A stretch of DNA of 64,000 nucleotides, from contig NZ_CP012750.1 in assembly GCF_001302565.1 (NCBI RefSeq), positions 558,001 through 622,000 of the forward strand, written 5' to 3'. The position numbers were made by a program, and so were the translations under genes. The stretch is from Glutamicibacter halophytocola (GTDB lineage: Bacteria > Actinomycetota > Actinomycetes > Actinomycetales > Micrococcaceae). This document shows, in pieces, positions 15,431 through 22,626 of the stretch. Position 1 is the first letter of the stretch. Each line of letters begins with the position of its first letter. The notes under the pieces are model-generated. The model saw only the letters and a program-made list of their open reading frames with translations, was not told the origin of the DNA and did no database searches.

Positions 15431-17551
15431 ATGGATGGCTCAATGCAGGTGGATCTGAAAACACTGGCGCTGCAGAAATTGCGCGCCCTGGTGCAAAACC
15501 CGGAAGCCCAGTTCCACGACGGACAGTATGAAGCGATCGAAGCCCTGGTCGCTGAACGCCGCCGCGCGCTGGTGGTCCAGCGTACTGGCTGGGGAAAATC
15601 CGCGGTGTACTTCATCGCGTCGCTGCTGCTTCGGCAGCAAGGCTATGGCCCGACCCTGATCGTCTCCCCGCTGCTGGCACTGATGCGCGACCAGGTGGCC
15701 GCCGCAGAACGTGCCGGGGTCCGTGCCGCGGCCATCAACTCGGCCAATGTGCTCGAATGGCGTGAAATTCTTGACAAGCTGCAGCGCAATGAACTTGATG
15801 TGCTGCTGGTCTCGCCCGAGCGGCTGAACAATCCGTCCTTCCGCGAACAGCAATTGCCCATGCTGATGCAGCGTTTGGGCTTGCTGGTAATCGATGAAGC
15901 GCACTGCATTTCCGACTGGGGCCATGACTTCCGCCCGGACTATCGCCGCATTCGCGACCTGATCGCCCGCTTGCCCCAGGGCCTGCCAGTGCTGGCCACC
16001 ACCGCAACAGCCAATAGCCGCGTGGTTGAAGACGTCGCTGAACAACTGGCCGGCGGGACCGAGCAGGTATTCACCCTGCGCGGCACCCTGGCCCGTGATT
16101 CGCTGCGCCTTGGCGTGCTGCGCCTGCCATCTCCGCGTATGCAGCTGGCGTGGCTGCTCAGCCACATCAACGACTTCAAGGGCTCCGGCATTATCTACAC
16201 GCTCACCGTGTCCGCAGCTGAGGATATCGCCAGATTATTGCGTGAAGCCGGGCATGAAGTGGCCGCCTACACCGGGCGCACCGATTTGGAGGAGCGCGAG
16301 CGGCTAGAACAAGCCCTGAAAAACAATGAGGTCAAAGCGCTGATTGCAACCAGCGCGCTGGGGATGGGCTTCGATAAGCCAGATCTGGGATTTGTGCTTC
16401 ACGTGGGTGCCCCGAGCTCGCCGGTAGCGTACTACCAGCAGGTTGGCCGTGCCGGCCGTGGCAGTGTGAATGCCGACGTATTGCTGCTTCCTGGCCCGGA
16501 CGATTCGGAAATCTGGGAGTATTTCGCCACCAGTTCCATGCCGGATCAGCTCCGCGCTACCCAGGTGCTTGACGCCTTGGCCAGCACCGATGGCGCGATG
16601 AGCGTTCCTGCCTTGGAGAGCGCGGTGAATTTGCGCCGTTCCCCGCTGGAGCTATTGCTGAAGGTGCTGGCCGTGGACGGGGCCGTGGAACGCGTAGCCG
16701 GTGGCTGGATGCGCACCGATATGCCGTGGGCCTATGACGCTGATCGGTACAAGCGCGTGGCGCAAAGCCGCATTCACGAGCAAACCCTGATGGTCAGCTA
16801 CGAGAACACCCGGGGTTGCCGAATGCAGTTTCTGACCGAGGCACTGGATGACCCGCGCTCGGTGGCCTGCGGCCGTTGCGATAATTGTGCCGGGGTCTGG
16901 TTCGATGACCACATTCCAGAAAATTCCAAGGACAGCGCCCAGGCGGCGTTGGGACGGGTCGGCATCCCGATCGAGCCGCGCAAGCTCTACCCCTCGGGAC
17001 TGGACCGATTGGGCTATTCGCTCAAGGGGAAAATTCCTGTTGATGAGCAGCTGGCCAATGGCCGCGCACTGGCCAGGCTGACCGATCTCGGGTGGGGCAA
17101 TCGCTTGCGCCAGCTGTTTGCCGACCCGGCCGATCACCCCATCGACAAGGCGATGCTTGATGCCTGTGTCAAGGTTCTGGCCGAATGGAACTGGGAAGAA
17201 CGCCCGGTGGGTGTTGTTGCCATGCCTTCGAATAAGCGCCCGCAACTGATCACCTCGCTGGCTCAGAACTTGGCCGAGGTGGGGCGGCTTCGATACTTGG
17301 GGCAGCTGGAGTATCGGGGCGCGGGGCCGCAAAACGGCTCCGGGGGCAACTCCGCGTTCCGCGTGGCCGCGGTAGCCGACGCCTTCGAACTTCCGATGGC
17401 CTTGGAACAACTGGTTTCGGGGGCTCCCGGTCCGATTTTGCTGGTTGACGACCTTGCAGATTCGCGATGGTCGCTGGCGATGGCCGGCCGTGCTTTGCGG
17501 ATTGCCGGGGCGCCAGGTGTCCTGCCTTTCACTTTGGGCGTAGCAGGGTGA
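15431..17551 (+). CDS. recQ: RecQ-family ATP-dependent DNA helicase with phosphoribosyltransferase-like tail
   Basis: A 706-aa protein. RecA-like helicase domains carry Walker A RTGWGKSAVYF, the DEAH box VIDEAHCISDWGHDFRPDYR and motif VI QQVGRAGRG. A RecQ zinc site follows (RGCRMQF with CGRCDNC, near residues 455-480). There is no obvious HRDC domain; instead the tail contains PILLVDDLADSRWSLAMAGR, which resembles the PRPP-binding loop of phosphoribosyltransferases. It should unwind forked DNA in repair. ATG 15431 has only a distant GGAGG; ATG 15443 is an alternative start. Confidence 0.9.
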   Translation: MDGSMQVDLKTLALQKLRALVQNPEAQFHDGQYEAIEALVAERRRALVVQRTGWGKSAVYFIASLLLRQQGYGPTLIVSPLLALMRDQVAAAERAGVRAAAINSANVLEWREILDKLQRNELDVLLVSPERLNNPSFREQQLPMLMQRLGLLVIDEAHCISDWGHDFRPDYRRIRDLIARLPQGLPVLATTATANSRVVEDVAEQLAGGTEQVFTLRGTLARDSLRLGVLRLPSPRMQLAWLLSHINDFKGSGIIYTLTVSAAEDIARLLREAGHEVAAYTGRTDLEERERLEQALKNNEVKALIATSALGMGFDKPDLGFVLHVGAPSSPVAYYQQVGRAGRGSVNADVLLLPGPDDSEIWEYFATSSMPDQLRATQVLDALASTDGAMSVPALESAVNLRRSPLELLLKVLAVDGAVERVAGGWMRTDMPWAYDADRYKRVAQSRIHEQTLMVSYENTRGCRMQFLTEALDDPRSVACGRCDNCAGVWFDDHIPENSKDSAQAALGRVGIPIEPRKLYPSGLDRLGYSLKGKIPVDEQLANGRALARLTDLGWGNRLRQLFADPADHPIDKAMLDACVKVLAEWNWEERPVGVVAMPSNKRPQLITSLAQNLAEVGRLRYLGQLEYRGAGPQNGSGGNSAFRVAAVADAFELPMALEQLVSGAPGPILLVDDLADSRWSLAMAGRALRIAGAPGVLPFTLGVAG

Positions 17552-17569
17552 TTGCACAGTTAAACGAAG

Positions 17570-17575
17570 TAGTCT
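17570..17575 (+). promoter_or_regulatory. -10 box (leaderless type) of the repeat protein gene
   Basis: TAGTCT, 6 nt before ATG 17582. Confidence 0.5.
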
Positions 17576-17581
17576 GGATGT

Positions 17582-18496
17582 ATGGAAATTATCATCTGGC
17601 TCGTCGTCGTCATTGCCGTGATTGCCCTGGGCTACTTCGGTCTGCAGGCATTGCGGAAGAAGAACACTGCGCAAGTTGCGCAGGCGATCTCCCGCGAAGC
17701 GGCCGAAGCAGCTAACGCGAAACTAGATGATTCCTCTCGCAACTCGGTCTACCGCAACTTGGCCAAGGGCGATGTCATGGGGGCCGTGCAGATCTACCGT
17801 GCGGCTACCGGCGATTCGGTGAAGAACTGCGTCATCGCGGTGCGCAGCCTCGATAAGTACCCGCAGGTTGCTCCAGCCAAGGAACTTCCAATTGATGATG
17901 CTGAGATCAAGGCCTTGAGCGACAAGCTGGAAGCCCAGGTCGAGCGTGAAGACCGCGAGGCATCCACGGACAAGGCAGAGGACTCCCATCCGGAATCCAC
18001 TGATGACCTTTGGGTGGTTCCGCAGGAGTGGAGCGAGCAGTTCGGCTTGGAAAATGAGCCGAGCGCTACCCACTTCAAGATGGCCTTTGAGCTCGATGGC
18101 GAGAGCCGCGAATTCTCCAGCGAGCAATTGCCAGCAAATGAATACGACCAGCTGTTCTCCATGCTGCGCGATTCCAACTTTGAAGAAGCGGCAAAAATTT
18201 TGCATGGCTACACCGGTCTGCCGGTGGAAGACCTGGAGCGGATGATCGCGACCTCGCCAATGTCCGGTGGAGCAACCGATGGCAGTGTTGCTGATTTCCG
18301 TTTTGAGGGCCAAGGACCTGACGGACCTGTGCACTTCGACGCGGCGGAACTGCCTGAAGCCGACCGTGAAGCACTCTTTGAAGCGATCGCCGATACTGAC
18401 TTGGACCGCATGTCAGAGATTATCGTGCGTCATACGTCGTTGCCGGAAGACATCGTGCAGAACATGCTGCAGACCTTTGTTAAGCGCAAGGACTAG
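17582..18496 (+). CDS. Membrane-anchored protein with three L7/L12-C-terminal-like repeats
   Basis: A 304-aa protein of unknown role. One N-terminal membrane segment (IIIWLVVVIAVIALGYFGL, residues 3-21) is followed by a soluble part. Three imperfect repeats share the pattern: a small helix, acidic turn, then xIYRAATGDSVKNCV, ILHGYTGLPVEDLERM and IIVRHTSLPEDIVQNM. This Tyr/His-x-x-Thr-Gly/Ser-Leu-x-x-(E/D) pattern resembles the C-terminal domain of ribosomal protein L7/L12. An acidic linker (about residues 115-140) separates the first two. It ends in a strong terminator. Confidence 0.85.
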   Translation: MEIIIWLVVVIAVIALGYFGLQALRKKNTAQVAQAISREAAEAANAKLDDSSRNSVYRNLAKGDVMGAVQIYRAATGDSVKNCVIAVRSLDKYPQVAPAKELPIDDAEIKALSDKLEAQVEREDREASTDKAEDSHPESTDDLWVVPQEWSEQFGLENEPSATHFKMAFELDGESREFSSEQLPANEYDQLFSMLRDSNFEEAAKILHGYTGLPVEDLERMIATSPMSGGATDGSVADFRFEGQGPDGPVHFDAAELPEADREALFEAIADTDLDRMSEIIVRHTSLPEDIVQNMLQTFVKRKD

Positions 18497-18531
18497 CGCA
18501 GGCTGACGATTCGCCTGCAGGATTTCAAATC

Positions 18532-18566
18532 GGCGCCCCGAGCACCAAGCTCGGGGCGCCTTTTTT
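18532..18566 (+). terminator. Rho-independent terminator
   Basis: GGCGCCCCGAGC-ACCAA-GCTCGGGGCGCC with a 12-bp stem followed by six T. Confidence 0.95.
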
Positions 18567-18880
18567 GATTTCAGTTGCAGGGAATCGGGCGCCGATAGCA
18601 TCAGGAAAGTAGTCTTCGAGGCTTTCTTGGGCGTTCGCGGTGCAGGCGGCTTCTGAGCTGCGCGTGAATTTGCGGATTAAAAAGAAATTGTTTTCTCTTG
18701 GGACATCGGTGACGGTTCTGCCTCTGGTTCCAACATATCCATCCGGCCCACCACGACAGCAATTCCGCCACCCGGAACCATTTGCTGACACGGCCTGCAT
18801 GTCCTGAGACATCGTTCACCAGGGTGGCGTCAGGCCCTGTCCTTCTAGTTCCAAGCAGTTTAGGCTGGTTCGCCAATAAT
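18567..18880. other. Gene-poor stretch, possible coding remnant
   Basis: No convincing gene. On the minus strand two overlapping frames (18812-18525 and 18876-18601) each look protein-like over part of their length (for example SLEDYFPDAIGARFPA in the first), as if one gene had been frameshifted near 18740. The first frame runs into the terminator stem. I cannot assign a family. Confidence 0.3.
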
Positions 18881-19186
18881 CTAATGACCCCCTGCAGGCC
18901 TGGCCAACGGCCCTAGGAAGTACTCTTCGGCTTTTCCTTCAAACGACTGAGCGCAATTCGGGCAAAACTCGTTCGTTCCGGCGAAGACTTCAGGGTCAAA
19001 TCCGGACGCTCTGCAGGCAGCGGACGCCAGCGAATTGTGCGAACATTCGGGGCATTGCCATGCTACCTCGTAGACTTCATGATCATCATGGATTGCATCG
19101 GCGGCTCTTATAATCAACGGCGCGTTGAATGGTCTGAATTCCGAAGATGACCTTTTGCTTGACCCCAATTTTCCCCCAATGAGCAT
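18881..19186 (-). CDS. Possible zinc-ribbon protein
   Basis: A 101-aa frame with two CPxC pairs, CPEC about residue 45 and CPNC about residue 75, which fits a C4 zinc ribbon. The N-terminal part is not recognisable and the gene lies in a decayed region, so it may be the intact remainder of a mobile element or a fragment. There is no strong ribosome-binding site. Confidence 0.4.
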   Translation of the reverse strand: MLIGGKLGSSKRSSSEFRPFNAPLIIRAADAIHDDHEVYEVAWQCPECSHNSLASAACRASGFDPEVFAGTNEFCPNCAQSFEGKAEEYFLGPLARPAGGH

Positions 19187-19383
19187 TTCGTGGATTCCCA
19201 GCTAATCACAAGGTTTGGGCTATTTGTGCACCAATAGTCCAACGTTGCACAAAAGTTATAAAACAAAGTAATTATGCCAACCACACTGTCAGGCATATGG
19301 AGGACTGATGCCCCCGATCCCTGAATTCCTAAGAGCTGGTCTCAAGCGATGGGGATAATATCCACCCTCGTACTCTTGCGGCG

Positions 19384-19785
19384 TTCTATTTGAAGCCGCT
19401 GGGGTCAGCGGGTGCCGGCTACGAGAATTCGCGGACTTGCTCGACGAGTGGAACGGGAAACCAGAGAAGAAGGGCCGCGCCGGAAAAACCATCCAGCCCG
19501 CAGCGCTTGGTGTCTCCGCTAAGACCCTCGCTTTGGAGAAAAGGACTGGGCGGATCCAACGTGAGGTCACGTCGACTCAGGGTGGATCAGTCAAAGACCA
19601 GACGGAGCGCATTGAAGTTCGCGAAACAAAACAGCCTATATGCTGGCGGAGAATGCGGAGAAACTCGCTGAGAACATCGCAACGCTCAACCAGCATAAAG
19701 CGATCGCAGAGGAATCTGACAAGCCCTAAACAAACTTGCCAGGGATGTCGGCAAGCTGAAGCCGAACTACACACCAGAAACCTAA
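19384..19785 (+). pseudogene. Frameshifted helical protein remnant (probably phage-derived)
   Basis: Coding sense can be followed only by changing frame twice. Frame of 19437: LREFADLLDEWNGKPEKKG onward to about 19620. Frame +2: AYMLAENAEKLAENIATL from 19637. Third frame: ALNKLARDVGKLKPNYTPET ending with TAA at 19783. The joined product would be helical and highly charged. Directly after it is a hairpin (19784-19805). No start codon other than TTG 19437 is seen. Family not identified; phage origin is inferred from the neighbouring lysis-type remnant. Confidence 0.45.
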
Positions 19786-19805
19786 GCCACCCAGCGCGGT
19801 GGCTT
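19784..19805 (+). terminator. Hairpin after the broken gene
   Basis: AAGCCACC-CAGCGC-GGTGGCTT overlaps the final stop codon; short T content follows. Confidence 0.5.
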
Positions 19806-19863
19806 GTCTAATGCCCGGGCACGAGAGGTCTCTGGGTTTTCCTCGGCCCGAAAGAATTCGACT

Positions 19864-20135
19864 ATGAACTACTTTCTTGCTCCTGCCCTTGTGGATCTTC
19901 ACATCGATGCCAACACCCGCTGACCCAACCACGACAAAGCCTCCGATGGATGGATCGGGGGATCTGCCACATCCGGCTCGCATGACTCACCATAACCCGC
20001 GCGCTATGCGGTCGGCGGCATCGTGCGAGTCATCGACATGGACAAGAAGGGGAGAGGAACAGCATTGAGAATTACCTGGACGATACCATCTGTGGCGCGC
20101 GCACCTGCTAGGTCATCTGAACCATCGGAGCGCGT
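19864..20135 (+). pseudogene. Decayed phage peptidase/endolysin-like gene
   Basis: From ATG 19864 the frame reads MNYFLAPALVDLHIDANTR, then TGA at 19921 where the family has Trp, then PNHDKASDGWIGG in the same frame. A frame change around the GGGGG run near 19957 gives PARMTHHNP, and another near 20005 gives GGIVRVIDMDKKG (20014-20055). The order LAPALxxLxxExNxxWPNRDKxSDGWIGDxxHxxRxSDHNPxxxGxVxAxD is what I remember from actinophage cell-wall peptidase/endolysin-associated proteins. At least one nonsense mutation and two frameshifts show it is dead. Confidence 0.6.
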
Positions 20136-20296
20136 CTTTTTCGGTGTCGAATATCTGCGATAGGAGATCGTGATCTGAGTACCAGCGGACACGGTAATTC
20201 GTGATGTTTTTCGGCTGGTGTAGGTGTCGAAGCTTGCCATGAAGTTAGTATGCGGCAAGGCTATGACGCTTTTGCCCGGTTCCATGGCGTTGGAAG

Positions 20297-20325
20297 AAAA
20301 AAACCCCTACCTGAGTAGGGGTTTT
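20297..20325 (-). terminator. Terminator of tRNA-Ser(GCT)
   Basis: AAAACCCCTAC-CTGA-GTAGGGGTTTT, 11-bp stem, with an A-run to the left that gives a U-tract on the minus strand. Confidence 0.85.
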
Positions 20326-20329
20326 ATGG

Positions 20330-20418
20330 CGGACACGGGGGGATTTGAACCCCCGGTCGAGTTTTAGCCCGACCCTTCATTAGCAGTGAAGTCCATTCGG
20401 CCGCTCTGGCACGTGTCC
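20330..20418 (-). tRNA. tRNA-Ser(GCT)
   Basis: An 89-nt class II tRNA with a long variable arm, acceptor GGACACG/CGTGTCC and anticodon loop CTGCTAA (anticodon GCT). CCA is not encoded. Its 3' end faces the decayed phage region to the left, a usual arrangement for integration at tRNA 3' ends. Confidence 0.95.
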
Positions 20419-20481
20419 ATCCGCTGTTTCCAGCAGAATCTAGCCTACCTGAAGATAGGCGCGTGTTCCAAAACGAGTCGG

Positions 20482-22569
20482 CTACTGCACATGTCGCCAG
20501 AGGAATTCGTAACTTGTAGCCAGCATTTTCGCGGTTGACTCGTTGTCGGTGGAACCCGCATGGCCGCCACCTTCTGGCTCGTGATACCGCACATTATCAA
20601 TACCCAGATCCATCATTTTGGCCGCCATGATGCGTGCTTGCGAGGGACCGACCCGGTCATCGGAGGTTGTGGTCCAAATCAACGACGCAGGATAGTCATC
20701 CACTGGATGAGGCTGGTCACTGAGGCGATGCACGGGAGAAAACGTCCGAAGGAACTTCCAATCCTCGGGGATTTCAGGATCCCCGTATTCGGCGATCCAT
20801 GAATGCCCCGCGGCGAGCTGGGTGTAGCGCTGCATGTCAAGCAGCGGGACTCCGCAGGAGATGGCGCCGAACAGCTGGGGGTACCCGGCAATCATGTTGC
20901 CCATGAGCAGACCGCCATTGGATCGGCCGGTAGCGGCCAAATGCTCGCGTGAGGTCACATCACGTTGCACCAGGTCTTCGGCGATCGCCGCAAAATCCTC
21001 GTAGGCCCGGTGGCGTTTTTCGCGCAGGGCCGCACGGTGCCAAGCCGGACCATATTCGCCGCCTCCTCGAATGTTGGCCATCACGTATATTGCTCGTCGG
21101 CCGCTATCGTTGTGGCGAGACAGCCATCCCACGCCCATCGCGGCGGCATAGCCAGGGGTCATGCTGTGCTGGAATCCGCCATAGCCATCCATCAGTACCG
21201 GGTTCTGCCCATCAAGAACCACGTCTTCGGGCGCCACCTGGAAGTAGGGAACCCGAGTGCCATCAGCTGAGGTTGCGAAATGCTGGGTGACAGCAAGTCC
21301 ATCGGCGGGGAAGCGTTCTGGTGATTTCTTCACCGTGGCGGCTTTGGAACCGACGGCACCTCTCAACAACGTCGTCGGAGTGGTGAAACCGGTGACCGTC
21401 ATCCAATAGTCATCGCCAGCGAGGCCGTCTTCATCGTCGACGGCACCCACCGAAATGCTCAGCATCGGATCTTCCAGCGGCATTTGCGATTCGCTGAAAT
21501 TATCGCGCAGGCTAATGACGCGCACCTGAGCGGCGACGTGATGCAAAATAGTGAGAAGCAGATAGTTTGCGGTGAAGCTCAAAGACTCCAAGGCAGTGCT
21601 TTCATCGGGGGCAAAGAGCACTCTTTCGATAGTTCCATGGGCTAGGAACACATCGAGCTGGGCGATCGCCAATGAGCCGGCTGCGACGACCTGGCCTTGA
21701 TGCTCCCAATCAGTTTGCGGGGCGAACAGCACCCATTGCCGGTGAAGGCTGACCTGAACATCGGTGGGCACATCAATTACATGATGCTCTCCATCGAGGA
21801 AGACCCCGGTGATCGAATGATAGAAATCAATGGCGTCAGTGGTCACCACGCGCTCAAAGCCCGGGGTGGAATCGTAGTAGCCGAAGGCAGCCACATGCTC
21901 CTTGTCGACCTCGAACAGTATCGGCGCCTCTTCAATTCCAATGCCCCGACCGACGCGGCGCAGCGTGCTCGAGTAGGTGGATCGCGTGGTGAATTGCCCG
22001 CTACTGGCTGAGCCGACCAGCAAGGTGTCCCGGTCAATCCAGGAGGCCTGGGTCTTGGCCAACGGCAAGTCGAAGCCGTCTTCGACAAAACCCTTGCTGG
22101 TCAAGTCAAACTCGCGGACGCGCACCTGATCGCCACCGTCGGGGCTCAGGCGAATCAGCGCCCGTTCGTAGGGTTCTGACTTCTGTGGACGAAGCAGCGA
22201 GGATCCAGCAAAATGCCATTCTTGTCCTTCGGCGATCGCCAAGGCATCCAGATCGAGCAGGACCTCCCACTCAGGAGCATCGGTGAGATAGGACTGCCAG
22301 GTTGTGCGCCGCCAAAGTCCCAGACGGTGTTCCGAGTCGCGCCAGAAGTTGTAGTAGTGCTCGCCGCGTTTTGTGACCATCGGGATGCGGTCCTGGGCAT
22401 CGAGAACAGACTTGATGTGCTGGACCTGTCCGCGGAACGAGTCATCGTAGAGCTCGTCTTCAGTCCGCTGCGTCTGCTGGCGTACCCAATTCAGGGCAGC
22501 TTCGTCGCGGGTCCCTTCCAGCCATGAATATGGATCGGTGCTCGTCGCCTTAGAAACTTGCTCAGTCAT
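20482..22569 (-). CDS. Prolyl oligopeptidase family serine peptidase (S9)
   Basis: About 695 aa. The N-terminal two thirds should form the beta-propeller (DPYSWLEG at the start is typical), and the C-terminal alpha/beta-hydrolase domain holds the nucleophile GRSNGG and a late His in GGGHAGS. There is no signal peptide, so it is cytoplasmic and likely cleaves short Pro-containing peptides (oligopeptidase/PREP-like). ATG 22569 is 6 nt from TAGACT and has no Shine-Dalgarno sequence, so leaderless initiation there is preferred over ATG 22575. Confidence 0.9.
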   Translation of the reverse strand: MTEQVSKATSTDPYSWLEGTRDEAALNWVRQQTQRTEDELYDDSFRGQVQHIKSVLDAQDRIPMVTKRGEHYYNFWRDSEHRLGLWRRTTWQSYLTDAPEWEVLLDLDALAIAEGQEWHFAGSSLLRPQKSEPYERALIRLSPDGGDQVRVREFDLTSKGFVEDGFDLPLAKTQASWIDRDTLLVGSASSGQFTTRSTYSSTLRRVGRGIGIEEAPILFEVDKEHVAAFGYYDSTPGFERVVTTDAIDFYHSITGVFLDGEHHVIDVPTDVQVSLHRQWVLFAPQTDWEHQGQVVAAGSLAIAQLDVFLAHGTIERVLFAPDESTALESLSFTANYLLLTILHHVAAQVRVISLRDNFSESQMPLEDPMLSISVGAVDDEDGLAGDDYWMTVTGFTTPTTLLRGAVGSKAATVKKSPERFPADGLAVTQHFATSADGTRVPYFQVAPEDVVLDGQNPVLMDGYGGFQHSMTPGYAAAMGVGWLSRHNDSGRRAIYVMANIRGGGEYGPAWHRAALREKRHRAYEDFAAIAEDLVQRDVTSREHLAATGRSNGGLLMGNMIAGYPQLFGAISCGVPLLDMQRYTQLAAGHSWIAEYGDPEIPEDWKFLRTFSPVHRLSDQPHPVDDYPASLIWTTTSDDRVGPSQARIMAAKMMDLGIDNVRYHEPEGGGHAGSTDNESTAKMLATSYEFLWRHVQ

Positions 22570-22575
22570 GGGCAT

Positions 22576-22581
22576 AGTCTA
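22576..22581 (-). promoter_or_regulatory. -10 box (leaderless type) of the S9 peptidase
   Basis: TAGACT on the minus strand, 6 nt from ATG 22569. Confidence 0.5.
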
Positions 22582-22614
22582 TGCGTTGGGGCTCGTGGCC
22601 TGCGTTGAAGGTAA

Positions 22615-22620
22615 TAACCT
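22615..22620 (+). promoter_or_regulatory. -10 box (leaderless type) of the FAD/NAD(P)-binding protein
   Basis: TAACCT, 6 nt before GTG 22627. The divergent peptidase promoter lies 34 bp away. Confidence 0.5.
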
Positions 22621-22626
22621 ATAGGA

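Noticed and set aside
20004..20285. 93-codon minus-strand frame that looks somewhat protein-like
   Set aside because: The opposite strand shows recognisable remnants of a phage peptidase in family order; I could not assign this frame to anything.
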